Source of the DNA: Thalassotalea sp.
Lineage (GTDB): Bacteria > Pseudomonadota > Gammaproteobacteria > Enterobacterales > Alteromonadaceae
Direction of reading: 5' to 3'
Assembly: GCA_022448425.1 (NCBI GenBank)
Contig: JAKVCY010000002.1
Span: 1-64,000 of the forward strand
Length of the DNA: 64,000 nt
In this document: positions 46,620 to 56,043 of the stretch, one piece after another
Layout of the letters: each line of letters starts with the position of its first letter
Position numbering within the stretch: position 1 is the first letter of the stretch
Position numbers and translations under genes: made by a program
The notes under the pieces: model-generated
Databases searched by the model: none
Seen by the model: the letters and a program-made list of their open reading frames with translations, nothing else
Told to the model about the DNA's origin: nothing

Positions 46620-46955
46620 TGCGTGTATAATAAGACCATAAAGCTGGGTCCGTAGTAACTTGATCGGATCCGCTTTGTCTCCCATTTTAGCAAGCTGTTA
46701 CTCGCCGCTTATGGCAGCGTCACCAACGGCTGATAATGGCATATTTCCTAACGCCGGATTTCATAGAGTTCAGTGAACTTAACATGACAGATAAAGTTAA
46801 GGTTTATTCAAATTAAGCCTATTCCGCTTGCTCTTCGTTTACATATTCCTACTTCAGTTCTACTAAATTTTCCTCAACGCCGTTTTCCTAGACATAATTC
46901 TCTTCAAAAAAGCTGGTTTGTTAATTCATGCCTTACAAACGTTAATCTTAATCAA
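46620..46955. other. Intergenic stretch upstream of prpR
   Basis: About 335 bases with no supported frame or RNA. It marks the return from the AT-rich cassette-like region to core operons. Confidence 0.5.
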
Positions 46956-46967
46956 ATTGTCGACAAT
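46956..46967 (+). promoter_or_regulatory. PrpR operator, upstream copy
   Basis: Perfect 12-base palindrome ATTGTCGACAAT, 16 bases upstream of the -35 box. It is identical to the second copy at 47028-47039. GntR/FadR-type regulators bind such sites. Confidence 0.75.
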
Positions 46968-46982
46968 AATACTTTAGTTTAA

Positions 46983-47010
46983 TTGACACATGAATTATTT
47001 GGGCTAGAAT
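46983..47010 (+). promoter_or_regulatory. Sigma70 promoter of the prp operon
   Basis: TTGACA (46983-46988) and TAGAAT (47005-47010) with a 16-base spacer, placing the start of transcription near 47017. It lies between the two operator copies, a layout suited to repression by blocking or looping. Confidence 0.75.
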
Positions 47011-47027
47011 CAGGCTTAAAGTTATTA

Positions 47028-47039
47028 ATTGTCGACAAT
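47028..47039 (+). promoter_or_regulatory. PrpR operator, downstream copy over the start codon
   Basis: A second perfect ATTGTCGACAAT, overlapping the prpR ATG at 47038. The copies are 72 bases apart centre to centre, about seven helical turns. Confidence 0.75.
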
Positions 47040-47778
47040 GTTTATGTCTGCTAATCCAACTCAGCAACAACCAATCACCGCTGCCGATAAAGTTTTTCTG
47101 CAGTTACAACAGGCGATTGTTGAAGGTCAAATAGCGGCTGGTTCCAAGATCAGTGAACCAGAGTTAGCCAAACGTTACGACGTGTCTAGAGCGACGCTAC
47201 GCGATGCTATTAGCCGTCTAGAGAAGTGCCACCTTGTTGAACGACAAGCTAATGTCGGTGCCCGTGTTGTCAATTGCACCGTTGAAGGTTTGCTTGATTT
47301 ATACATCACACGTGAAGCGCTGGAAGGTATGGCTTGCCGACAAGCGGCAGAGAAAATGTCAAACGAAGAGATTGTCGACATGAAAGCCATGCTTGAACAG
47401 CACGCCAAAGCAAAAGCTCTCCAAGATGGTATTGCATATTACCAAGAAGAAGGTGATCTCGACTTTCATTACAAGGTCATCTTAGGTAGCCACAATCAGC
47501 AATTGATCAATATTTTATGTGGTCAGCTTTACCATTTACTCAGAATGTACCGCTGCCAATTTGGTATGAACAGCCCACGTGCAAGTAAGGCGTTCGACGA
47601 GCATTCAAGAATAATTGATGCCATAGCGGATAGAGACGGTGAATTAGCTGAAATCCTAATGCGTCGTCATATAGCGGCATCGCGAAAGAATATCGAAAAT
47701 AAGATTGCGTTGATGGATGCAGAACCTGAGCAGTCAGAACAAACGCAACTCCAACTAATGCAACAACAAGCAAATTAA
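47038..47778 (+). CDS. prpR: GntR-family regulator of the methylcitrate operon
   Basis: Predicted repressor of propionate catabolism. The protein of about 246 residues has an N-terminal winged helix ([20 protein letters not shown], then LRDAISRLE) and a FadR/FCD-type helical effector domain with metal-binding His residues. It is the first gene of the operon, replacing the sigma54 activator PrpR of enterobacteria. The start could be ATG 47038 or 47044. No Shine-Dalgarno sequence is visible and the operator covers the start, so the leader is short. Autoregulation through the two palindromes is inferred. Confidence 0.9.
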   Translation: MFMSANPTQQQPITAADKVFLQLQQAIVEGQIAAGSKISEPELAKRYDVSRATLRDAISRLEKCHLVERQANVGARVVNCTVEGLLDLYITREALEGMACRQAAEKMSNEEIVDMKAMLEQHAKAKALQDGIAYYQEEGDLDFHYKVILGSHNQQLINILCGQLYHLLRMYRCQFGMNSPRASKAFDEHSRIIDAIADRDGELAEILMRRHIAASRKNIENKIALMDAEPEQSEQTQLQLMQQQAN

Positions 47779-47795
47779 ATCAGAGAGGACAAAAC

Positions 47796-48686
47796 ATGTC
47801 TGCAAGATTATCCCCAGGTAAAAAGTTTCGACTAGCACTCGATAACAATAAGCCACTACAAATTGTCGGCACAGTTAACGCATATTGCGCCATGATGGCA
47901 GAGCAATTGGGCCACCAAGCCATCTACTTATCAGGCGGTGGTGTAGCCAATGCATCATACGGATTACCTGATTTAGGTATGACATCACTAAACGACGTGA
48001 TTGCAGATGTTCAACGTATCACTTCAGCGTCTAGTTTACCGTTAATGGTTGATATCGATACAGGCTGGGGCGGTGCATTTAATATTGCCAAAACGATTCA
48101 AGATATGGAAAAAGCAGGTGCCGCTGCAGTTCATATTGAAGACCAAGTCGCACAAAAGCGCTGTGGTCATCGTCCGAATAAAGAAATTGTCTCAACAGCA
48201 GAAATGGTAGATCGCATCAAAGCTGCAGTTGATGCACGTATTGATGACGATTTTTTCATTATGGCGCGTACAGATTCATTCGCACAAGAAGGCCTTGAAA
48301 AGGCGATTGAACGTGCTGAAGCTTATGTAGCAGCTGGTGCCGATGGCATTTTTGCAGAAGCTGTGCAAACCGAAGAACATTACCGTGCATTTGCTGAAGC
48401 GCTTGATGTACCTATTTTGGCTAACATTACTGAGTTTGGTAAAACCGAATTGTGGAATAAAGCGCAATTAGGAGAGTGGGGCTGTGCCATGGTGCTGTAT
48501 CCACTTTCAGCATTCCGTGCGATGAACAAAGCAGCCGAATCAGTTTATAAAACATTACTAGCTGATGGTGACCAAAAAGCAGAAATCGACAACATGCAGA
48601 CACGTATGGAGTTATATGATTACTTAGGTTACCACGAGTATGAACAGAAGCTTGATAGTCTGTTCGCTGAAGGTAAAAACAAATAA
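47796..48686 (+). CDS. prpB: 2-methylisocitrate lyase
   Basis: Cleaves 2-methylisocitrate to pyruvate and succinate, the last step of the methylcitrate cycle. The 296-residue protein of the PEP mutase/isocitrate lyase family has [16 protein letters not shown], the metal motif VDIDTGWGG, the catalytic loop [11 protein letters not shown] with the active Cys, and [19 protein letters not shown] ribosome-binding sequence precedes the ATG. It follows prpR by 17 bases in one operon. Confidence 0.98.
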   Translation: MSARLSPGKKFRLALDNNKPLQIVGTVNAYCAMMAEQLGHQAIYLSGGGVANASYGLPDLGMTSLNDVIADVQRITSASSLPLMVDIDTGWGGAFNIAKTIQDMEKAGAAAVHIEDQVAQKRCGHRPNKEIVSTAEMVDRIKAAVDARIDDDFFIMARTDSFAQEGLEKAIERAEAYVAAGADGIFAEAVQTEEHYRAFAEALDVPILANITEFGKTELWNKAQLGEWGCAMVLYPLSAFRAMNKAAESVYKTLLADGDQKAEIDNMQTRMELYDYLGYHEYEQKLDSLFAEGKNK

Positions 48687-48900
48687 TTTACTACGTCTTT
48701 ATTGCTACTTTAATTGATATTTTTGTCGAGCATGCTCACCTATATTTATAGACTCTGTGTGTTCTCCGTAATCTCAATAAAACTAGCTGCAAATACGTTA
48801 GCAATATAAGAATCAATAATTAAATAACACAACAAGTTAATAGCTAAGGAATGCATTTATTGTGCGCAACCAATAAATCGTTCCGTAAGAGGAAGAGATA

Positions 48901-50031
48901 ATGGTAGATAAAAAGTTGGGTGGAGCAGGCCTTCGTGGCCAGAGCGCAGGTGAAACTGCATTATGTACTGTAGGTAAAACAGGCTCAGGGTTAACTTACC
49001 GCGGCTATGACATTAAAGACCTTGCTGCAAATGCACAGTTTGAAGAAGTCGCGTACTTGCTGTTATACGGCAAGTTACCAACACAATCAGAGTTAGATTC
49101 ATACAAGGCGCGTTTACGTGGTATGCGTACATTACCAGATGCGCTAAAAACAGTATTAGAGAATATTCCTAAAGATGCGCATCCAATGGATGTTATGCGC
49201 ACTGGTACATCAATGCTGGGTAACTTGGAAACAGAAGCGACTGACTTCTCTGACCAACTTGACCACATCGACCGCATGTTGGCAATTTTCCCAGGTATGT
49301 TGAACTACTGGTACAACTATAGCCATAACGGTATTCGCATTGATGTTGACACAGGCGCAGACTCTATTGCTGAGCAATTCTTATGGACGCTTCACAATAA
49401 AAAGCCAGAGCCTTTGCATGTTGATGTAATGCATGCGTCATTAGTGCTTTATGCTGAACATGAGTTCAACGCATCTACGTTTACAGGTCGTGTTTGTGCA
49501 TCAACGTTATCTGACATTCATTCAATTGTGACAGGTGCAATCGGTTCATTGCGTGGCCCTCTTCACGGTGGTGCAAACGAAGCTGCGATGGATATGATTG
49601 AGCAATGGCAAACCGCTGATGAAGCCGAAGAAGCAATGATGGGCATGCTGGCGCGCAAAGAAAAAATCATGGGCTTTGGTCATGCGGTTTACCGTGAGTC
49701 TGACCCACGTAATGCGATCATCAAAGAATGGTCTAAGAAGCTTTCTGAGCAGGTGGCTGATACACACCTTTATGCTGTATCTGAGCGCTGTGAAGCAGTG
49801 ATGTGGCGTGAGAAGAAATTATTCTGTAACGCCGATTTCTTCCATGCATCAGCTTATAACTTCATGGGCATTCCAACGAAATTGTTTACACCGATATTTG
49901 TTTGTTCACGTGTTTCAGGTTGGACAGCGCATGCGATGGAGCAGCGTGCTAATAACCGTATTATTCGTCCGTCGGCTGATTATACAGGCCCAGACGCTCG
50001 CGACTACGTTTCTATCGAAGATAGAAACTAA
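48901..50031 (+). CDS. prpC: 2-methylcitrate synthase
   Basis: Condenses propionyl-CoA with oxaloacetate. The 376-residue type of citrate synthase is short, as in PrpC. It has the catalytic His in RGPLHGGANEAAM, His in MGFGHAVYRESDPR, and Asp in FCNADFFHASAYN. The start has the RLRGQSAGETAL-like opening (GLRGQSAGETALCTVG). A TAAGAGGAAGAG ribosome-binding sequence precedes the ATG. The 214-base gap after prpB is AT-rich and could hold an internal promoter. Confidence 0.97.
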   Translation: MVDKKLGGAGLRGQSAGETALCTVGKTGSGLTYRGYDIKDLAANAQFEEVAYLLLYGKLPTQSELDSYKARLRGMRTLPDALKTVLENIPKDAHPMDVMRTGTSMLGNLETEATDFSDQLDHIDRMLAIFPGMLNYWYNYSHNGIRIDVDTGADSIAEQFLWTLHNKKPEPLHVDVMHASLVLYAEHEFNASTFTGRVCASTLSDIHSIVTGAIGSLRGPLHGGANEAAMDMIEQWQTADEAEEAMMGMLARKEKIMGFGHAVYRESDPRNAIIKEWSKKLSEQVADTHLYAVSERCEAVMWREKKLFCNADFFHASAYNFMGIPTKLFTPIFVCSRVSGWTAHAMEQRANNRIIRPSADYTGPDARDYVSIEDRN

Positions 50032-50050
50032 ACCGGAAGGCTATTTTTTC

Positions 50051-50134
50051 CGGTAGCGTCGTTACTGAGAAAATTTAATTACTCACATACTCTTTGTATG
50101 CTGCGTATTAAATTTTCTCAAAGCCTAGCTACCG
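50051..50134 (+). repeat. Large stem-loop between prpC and acnD
   Basis: Nested inverted repeats: CGGTAGC/GCTACCG (50051-50057 with 50128-50134), GAGAAAATTTAAT/ATTAAATTTTCTC (50067-50079 with 50107-50119), and CATAC/GTATG at the tip (50086-50090 with 50096-50100). No T run follows. It could stabilise or process the operon mRNA, or be a copy of a genomic repeat. Confidence 0.7.
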
Positions 50135-50234
50135 ACAAAACTATCGCTTCCTAAGTTCGGTTATTAATCAATACAAGATATCCGAAAGCCCAATGGGCAT
50201 GTATTTTCTAATCATTAAAAATTGTAGGTAGATT

Positions 50235-52853
50235 ATGAACTACGATTACCGCAAACCGCTTCCGGGCTACCAAGTTAATGGTGCTGGTGTCGACTTTTTC
50301 GACACGCGCGAAGCGTGTGAGGCAATTAAACCGGGTGCTTACGCTAAGCTTCCTTACACGTCACGTATTTTAGCAGAGCAATTGGTTCGCAAATGTGATC
50401 CCGCGAGCTTAACAGCATCGTTGGAACAAATTCTTAATACCAAGCGCGATTTAGATTTTCCTTGGTACCCAGCGCGAGTGGTGTGTCATGACATTTTAGG
50501 TCAAACCGCACTCGTTGATTTGGCTGGCTTGCGTGATGCAATCGCAGAGCAAGGGGGCGATCCTGCGAAAGTTAATCCAGTGGTGCCAACACAGCTTATC
50601 GTTGACCATTCATTAGCCGTAGAAGCAGCGGGTTTTGATCCTGGTGCCTTCGAGAAAAACCGCGCAATTGAAGATCGTCGTAACGAAGACCGCTTTCATT
50701 TTATTGAGTGGACTAAGACCGCATTTAAAAACGTTGATGTTATCCCTGCGGGTAACGGCATCATGCATCAAATTAACTTAGAGAAAATGTCACCGGTAAT
50801 TCAAAACCGTGACGGTGTCTCGTTCCCAGATACTTGTGTCGGTACCGATTCTCACACTCCGCATGTTGACGCCTTAGGTGTTATCGCTATTGGTGTTGGT
50901 GGCCTTGAAGCTGAAACTGTGATGTTGGGACGCCCATCGATGATGCGTTTGCCAGAGATTGTTGGCGTTAAGCTGACAGGCCAACGTCAGCCAGGCATTA
51001 CCGCCACCGATATCGTATTGGCGATAACAGAATTTTTACGTAATGAAAAAGTCGTAGGCGCTTATTTAGAGTTCTTTGGTGAAGGCGCGAGCTCGCTTTC
51101 TATCGGCGATAGAGCAACGATTTCAAATATGACGCCAGAATATGGCGCTTCTGCAGGTATGTTCTACATTGACGAACAAACTATCGACTACTTGAAAATA
51201 ACGGGTCGAGAGCCTGAGCAAGTCGCTTTAGTAGAGACATATGCTAAGCATACCGGACTTTGGGCAGATGATTTAGCAACAGCTGAATACGAGCGAGTAT
51301 TAGAATTCGATTTATCGACTGTCGGTCGCAACATGGCAGGTCCTTCGAATCCACACCGTCGTCTACCAACATCTGATTTGGCTGCTCGCGATATAGCAAA
51401 AGATTTAGACAAAGCAAAAGCGCAAGAAGAAAATGGCGAAATGCCAGATGGCGCAGTGATTATTGCCGCGATTACGTCTTGTACGAATACGTCTAACCCT
51501 CGAAATGTCGTTGCGGCTGGCCTTGTTGCTAAGCGCGCTAACGAATTGGGCTTAATTCGTAAGCCGTGGGTTAAATCATCATTTGCCCCAGGTTCAAAAG
51601 TAGCGAAGCTTTACCTAGAAGAAGCAGGACTTTTACCTGAACTAGAAAAAATGGGCTTTGGTATCGTGGCATACGCGTGTACTACTTGCAATGGTATGTC
51701 TGGCGCGCTAGATCCGAAAATCCAGCAAGAAATTATCGACCGTGACTTGTATGCAACGGCAGTGCTATCTGGCAACCGTAACTTTGATGGCCGCATTCAC
51801 CCGTATGCTAAACAAGCATTCTTAGCGTCTCCACCATTGGTAGTTGCTTATGCCATTGCTGGTACTATGCGCTTTGATATCGAACAAGATGCATTAGGTT
51901 ATGATGCGGATGGCAAAGCAATCACACTGAAAGATATTTGGCCTTCGGACGAAGAAATCGACGCAATTGTTGCTTCTGCTGTTAAGCCTGAGCAGTTTAA
52001 GAAGGTTTACACGCCGATGTTTGATTTAGGTTCGTTTGAACCAGCAGAGAGCCCGCTTTATGACTGGCGTGAAATGTCGACATACATTCGTCGTCCGCCA
52101 TACTGGGAAGGTGCATTAGCAGGTGAACGTACCATGAGAGGTATGCGACCACTTGCGGTACTTGGCGATAACATCACTACTGACCACTTGTCACCGTCAA
52201 ACGCGATTCTAGCAAGCTCAGCTGCAGGCGAATATTTAGCGAAGATGGGTTTACCAGAAGAAGACTTTAACTCCTATGCAACCCATCGTGGCGATCATTT
52301 AACTGCGCAACGAGCAACGTTTGCTAACCCTAAGCTTTTCAATGAAATGTGCCGAGACGATAACGGAGAGGTTATCCAAGGCTCATTAGCTCGAATTGAG
52401 CCAGAAGGTACACAATGTCGCATGTGGGAAGCGATTGAAACCTACATGGACCGCAAGCAACCATTGTGTATCATCGCTGGTGCCGACTATGGTCAAGGTT
52501 CAAGCCGTGACTGGGCAGCGAAAGGTGTACGCTTAGCAGGTGTTGAAGTTATTGTCGCTGAAGGATTCGAGCGAATTCACCGTACGAACTTAATTGGCAT
52601 GGGCGTATTGCCGCTGCAATTTATCAATGATGAAACGCGTGAGACTTATGGTATCGACGGCACTGAAACGTTTGACGTGAAAGGGCAAACGTCGCCGGGT
52701 GGTGAGATGACTGTTGTTGTTAATCGCAGCAATGGTGAGTCAGTAGAAATTCCCGTTAAATGTCGATTAGATACAGCAGAGGAAGTTGTTGTACACGCGG
52801 CGGGCGGGGTGTTGCAGAAGTTTGCAGCCGACTTCTTGGAGTCTAATGTTTAA
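50235..52853 (+). CDS. acnD: 2-methylcitrate dehydratase, Fe/S-dependent
   Basis: Aconitase-family enzyme that, with PrpF, converts 2-methylcitrate to 2-methylaconitate in place of PrpD. The 872-residue length fits AcnD. The cluster cysteines lie in AAITSCTNTSNPRN and YACTTCNGMSG. DTCVGTDSHTPHVDALGV and the C-terminal swivel domain with GADYGQGSSRDWAAKG are present. The first residues (NYDYRKPLPG) differ from AcnA, as in AcnD proteins. It is third in the catabolic operon. Confidence 0.97.
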   Translation: MNYDYRKPLPGYQVNGAGVDFFDTREACEAIKPGAYAKLPYTSRILAEQLVRKCDPASLTASLEQILNTKRDLDFPWYPARVVCHDILGQTALVDLAGLRDAIAEQGGDPAKVNPVVPTQLIVDHSLAVEAAGFDPGAFEKNRAIEDRRNEDRFHFIEWTKTAFKNVDVIPAGNGIMHQINLEKMSPVIQNRDGVSFPDTCVGTDSHTPHVDALGVIAIGVGGLEAETVMLGRPSMMRLPEIVGVKLTGQRQPGITATDIVLAITEFLRNEKVVGAYLEFFGEGASSLSIGDRATISNMTPEYGASAGMFYIDEQTIDYLKITGREPEQVALVETYAKHTGLWADDLATAEYERVLEFDLSTVGRNMAGPSNPHRRLPTSDLAARDIAKDLDKAKAQEENGEMPDGAVIIAAITSCTNTSNPRNVVAAGLVAKRANELGLIRKPWVKSSFAPGSKVAKLYLEEAGLLPELEKMGFGIVAYACTTCNGMSGALDPKIQQEIIDRDLYATAVLSGNRNFDGRIHPYAKQAFLASPPLVVAYAIAGTMRFDIEQDALGYDADGKAITLKDIWPSDEEIDAIVASAVKPEQFKKVYTPMFDLGSFEPAESPLYDWREMSTYIRRPPYWEGALAGERTMRGMRPLAVLGDNITTDHLSPSNAILASSAAGEYLAKMGLPEEDFNSYATHRGDHLTAQRATFANPKLFNEMCRDDNGEVIQGSLARIEPEGTQCRMWEAIETYMDRKQPLCIIAGADYGQGSSRDWAAKGVRLAGVEVIVAEGFERIHRTNLIGMGVLPLQFINDETRETYGIDGTETFDVKGQTSPGGEMTVVVNRSNGESVEIPVKCRLDTAEEVVVHAAGGVLQKFAADFLESNV

Positions 52854-52982
52854 ACGGCTATTTTAGTTTTCTGCGGTGTTGGTAGTGCTCATATACACTT
52901 GTACATTCCGCGTCACCGCCTAGCAGAATTCCTAAAATATCTCGTCAAAACATCAAACTCAAATTGACTAATTTAAATCGGT

Positions 52983-53007
52983 AAAGGCGGCTCAGGTCGC
53001 CTTTTTT
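52983..53007 (+). terminator. Terminator-like hairpin between acnD and prpF
   Basis: Stem AAAGGCG/CGCCTTT (52983-52989 with 52998-53004, extendable by a G-T pair), then a T run to 53007. It lies inside the operon, so prpF may depend on read-through or on its own promoter. Confidence 0.75.
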
Positions 53008-53070
53008 AAGAAGTAGAAACAACTAATCGCAATGCAAAACAAAGTGTTTGAGAAGCGAAAGGAGAGATGT

Positions 53071-54264
53071 ATGACATACTCACCACAAATAAAAATTCCT
53101 GCGACTTATATTCGCGGCGGTACCTCGAAAGGGGTATTCTTCAATTTGACAGATTTGCCTGAGCGCTGCCAAGAGCCGGGTGAGGCGCGTGACAATATGT
53201 TGCTACGTGTGATAGGTAGTCCAGACCCTTATGGTAAACAAACCGATGGTATGGGCGGTGCGACGTCAAGTACCTCTAAAACCGTTATCTTGTGTAAATC
53301 AACACAAACAGATCACGATGTTGATTATTTGTTTGGGCAAGTGGCGATTGACAAGGCATTCGTGGATTGGTCGGGTAACTGCGGCAATCTAACCGCAGCC
53401 GTTGGTTCATTCGCAATCTATTCGGGGCTTGTAGACCCTGAGCGAATTCCTGAAAATGGTGTTTGTACCGTCCGTATTTGGCAGAAAAATATCGAAAAGA
53501 CCATCATCGCTCAAGTGCCTATCACTAATGGCGAAGTTCAAGAAACAGGTGACTTTGAGCTTGATGGTGTCACTTTTCCAGCAGCTGAAGTTCCCGTTGA
53601 ATTTATGGCGCCAGTAGATCCGAGTGAAGCCATGTTTCCTACAGGGAACATCGTTGATGATCTAGAGGTGCCGGCTTTCGATTCGTTTGAAGGTGGTACG
53701 TTTAAAGCGACGATGATTAATGCAGGCATTCCTACAGTTTTCCTAAACGCAGATGAAATAGGGTATCAAGGTACTGAATTACAAGACGATATTAACAATT
53801 CAGATGACAAGTTAGCTTGGTTTGAAACAGTAAGGGCGCGTGGTGCATTGAAAATGGGCTTAATCAGTGAGCTAGATGAAGCAAAAACTCGCCAACATAC
53901 ACCCAAAATAGCCTTTGTATCGCCTGCCAAAGATTACACTGCCTCTAGTGGTAAAGAGATTGCCGAAGCTGATATTGATTTAAACGTTCGCGCATTATCG
54001 ATGGGTAAACTTCACCATGCGATGATGGGAACGGCAGCAGTGGCAATTGGTACGGCAGCGGCTATCCCTGGAACGCTCGTTAATCTTGCTGCGGGTGGTG
54101 GCGACCGCCAATCAGTCGTATTTGGTCATCCATCGGGTACTCTAAAAGTTGGAGCCGAAGCTAGCAATAATAATGGTAGCTGGATTGTCGAAAAGGCCAT
54201 TATGAGCCGCAGCGCACGTATCTTGATGGAGGGCTGGGTAAGAGTACCTGAAGATAGCTTTTAA
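53071..54264 (+). CDS. prpF: 2-methylaconitate isomerase PrpF
   Basis: Isomerises the 2-methylaconitate made by AcnD so that an aconitase can hydrate it. The protein has IPATYIRGGTSKGVFF at the start, GMGGATSSTSKT, the SGNCGNL segment and HPSGTLKVGAE. I start at ATG 53071 because AAAGGAGAG lies six bases before it and the resulting 397 residues match the known PrpF length. An ATG at 53032 would add 13 residues. It completes the prpR-prpB-prpC-acnD-prpF operon. Confidence 0.96.
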   Translation: MTYSPQIKIPATYIRGGTSKGVFFNLTDLPERCQEPGEARDNMLLRVIGSPDPYGKQTDGMGGATSSTSKTVILCKSTQTDHDVDYLFGQVAIDKAFVDWSGNCGNLTAAVGSFAIYSGLVDPERIPENGVCTVRIWQKNIEKTIIAQVPITNGEVQETGDFELDGVTFPAAEVPVEFMAPVDPSEAMFPTGNIVDDLEVPAFDSFEGGTFKATMINAGIPTVFLNADEIGYQGTELQDDINNSDDKLAWFETVRARGALKMGLISELDEAKTRQHTPKIAFVSPAKDYTASSGKEIAEADIDLNVRALSMGKLHHAMMGTAAVAIGTAAAIPGTLVNLAAGGGDRQSVVFGHPSGTLKVGAEASNNNGSWIVEKAIMSRSARILMEGWVRVPEDSF

Positions 54265-54323
54265 CCTTATCTGACAATTAATAATTGACTATCAACAATT
54301 AGTGTTCGTTGGTTGATAAATAT

Positions 54324-54351
54324 GCCGTGTTTCATCAACACGGCTTTTTTT
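54324..54351 (+). terminator. Terminator of the prp operon
   Basis: Stem GCCGTGTT/AACACGGC (54324-54331 with 54337-54344) followed by seven T. Confidence 0.93.
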
Positions 54352-54490
54352 ATAAAAACCTCTGCGATATTGGTATAAATCATTAATTCTTATGGTATTT
54401 TCCTCGAAATGTTCTTTGCTTGTTTTAGTCTGGAACTGTAAGACCACTGTTGATAATAAGACTTAAAAATACAACAGGACAAGAATAGCA

Positions 54491-54535
54491 AAAGCCCACT
54501 ATTCAATGTTCACAACATAAGTAGTGGGCTTTTTT
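54491..54535 (+). terminator. Second, orphan terminator
   Basis: Stem AAAGCCCACTA/TAGTGGGCTTT with a 20-base loop, then a T run. It lies 140 bases after the prpF terminator with no gene between, so it may end a small RNA or act as back-up. The rest of the 54265-54724 gap shows nothing else. Confidence 0.75.
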
Positions 54536-54724
54536 ATGCCCCAGTAATAGTAACTTTGCCAGTGCACAGCTAATAACTTTAAGGGTCAATTGAATTAAAT
54601 AGTTACGTTTGTACAAATGAACTTATAATTGTTGAACTTATCTTAGTTTTTAGGGATAAGTAGTGATGCGAGCAGGGATCGCGACTTATTTGATTAGTTA
54701 CTCAGAATTTAATGGAATCAGTTT

Positions 54725-55489
54725 ATGAACAAAACAGTGCTATTTAGCGGAGTGTTGGGCCTAACGCTCGCTCTTTTATTCTCATCCTCAACTTTAGCAG
54801 CAGAGGGGATTACAGTGGTCGGTAAAGGGACTGTAGACAAAGCGCCGGACCAATTCACCGTTAATTTTGTCATTGAAAAGCGACATGCGGTTTTGTCAAA
54901 AGCGAAGGCAGAGGTAGATAATAAAAAGCGCCTCTTGGTAGCAAGTTTGAAAGCGTTGAAGGTAAAAGAACAGGCAATCACTGATACACAACTTCAAATT
55001 ACGCCAGTTTATCCAAGACGTGATAATAATGGCCGAGTTTACTTGAAAAGTAATGTTGAGCCGGGCAGGGAAGTTATAACAAGCGTATCGCCAAAGAAAA
55101 ATGAATTAGATAATTTATATTTTGATGTTAGGCGCACTATAAATGTAAGTTTGGATGATATTAGTCTCTACGAAATTTTGCTTGATAAGGCGGTAAAGAT
55201 TGGCGTAACACGTATTTCGCCAGTACAAAGTCAAATTAAAGATACAGAAGCACTATATCAACAAGCACTTGATTTGGCGGTTAAAAACGCTAAGGATAAA
55301 GCGACGCAAATGGCGGAGCAATTGGGGGTCAGTTTAGGCCGTGTCGTCACAATCAACGAGCATGGTTATCGTATTCCTGCTAAAGCAATGCGAGGTGCTG
55401 AAATGATGATGTCTAGCGTTGCCGATTCGAGTCATGTGGGCTTAAATAGTGTTAATGCAGAAGTAACTGTGACGTTTTCACTACAATAA
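54725..55489 (+). CDS. SIMPL-domain (DUF541) periplasmic protein
   Basis: A 254-residue protein with a Sec signal peptide (LFSGVLGLTLALLFSSSTLAA, cleavage near residue 26). A SIMPL/DUF541 domain follows: ITVVGKGTVDKAPDQFTVNF ... AKDKATQMAEQLGVSLGRVV ... VNAEVTVTFSL. The E. coli relative YggE is linked to reduced oxidative stress. The molecular activity is unknown. It is preceded by a long gap and followed by a 92-base gap, so probably monocistronic. Confidence 0.9.
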   Translation: MNKTVLFSGVLGLTLALLFSSSTLAAEGITVVGKGTVDKAPDQFTVNFVIEKRHAVLSKAKAEVDNKKRLLVASLKALKVKEQAITDTQLQITPVYPRRDNNGRVYLKSNVEPGREVITSVSPKKNELDNLYFDVRRTINVSLDDISLYEILLDKAVKIGVTRISPVQSQIKDTEALYQQALDLAVKNAKDKATQMAEQLGVSLGRVVTINEHGYRIPAKAMRGAEMMMSSVADSSHVGLNSVNAEVTVTFSLQ

Positions 55490-55581
55490 GAATAATTTAG
55501 CTAAGTTTCATCGGAAAAGCTTTAATTTAGTGCGCTATCAAGGTATCTTTAGCGCCTTTTACAGGCTAATCTAATATCTTG

Positions 55582-56043
55582 ATGGAAAAATCAGCATTTT
55601 ACCAAGATTTAAATAAGCAAGTCGCAGCCGTAATAACGGGAGAAAGCGACTTGATCGCTAACATGGCTAATGTTAGCGCGATTTTGTTCGAAGTCCTTGA
55701 ATACGTTAATTGGGCAGGTTTTTACCGTGTAGATGGTGAACAACTAGTACTGGGGCCTTTCCAAGGAAAAGTTGCATGTATTCGTATCCCATTCGGTAAG
55801 GGCGTTTGTGGGACTGCGGCGTCGACTGGTGAAACCCAGTTGGTAGCAGATGTGCATCAATTTGATGGCCACATTGCTTGCGATGCGGCAAGCAACTCAG
55901 AAATCGTTATCCCGGTTCGCGTTGGTGGTCAAATTGTAGCTGTACTTGATATTGATAGCGTTAAATATGATCGCTTTGACATTCAGGACCAGCAAGGTCT
56001 TGAGTCGATTGTTGCGCTAATTGAGGCGCAAACGGCGCAATAA
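55582..56043 (+). CDS. msrC: Free methionine-(R)-sulfoxide reductase (GAF type)
   Basis: Reduces free L-methionine-(R)-sulfoxide. The 153-residue single-GAF-domain protein has NWAGFYRVDGEQLVLGPFQG and the family cysteines in ACIRIPFGKGVCGTAA and HIACDAASNSEIVIP. These correspond to the catalytic and resolving cysteines of MsrC (YebR). ATG 55582 is preferred to the TTG one codon earlier. The stop codon shares its final A with the next ATG (56043), and the gene is grouped with proQ and prc, as yebR is with proQ-prc in E. coli. Confidence 0.93.
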   Translation: MEKSAFYQDLNKQVAAVITGESDLIANMANVSAILFEVLEYVNWAGFYRVDGEQLVLGPFQGKVACIRIPFGKGVCGTAASTGETQLVADVHQFDGHIACDAASNSEIVIPVRVGGQIVAVLDIDSVKYDRFDIQDQQGLESIVALIEAQTAQ

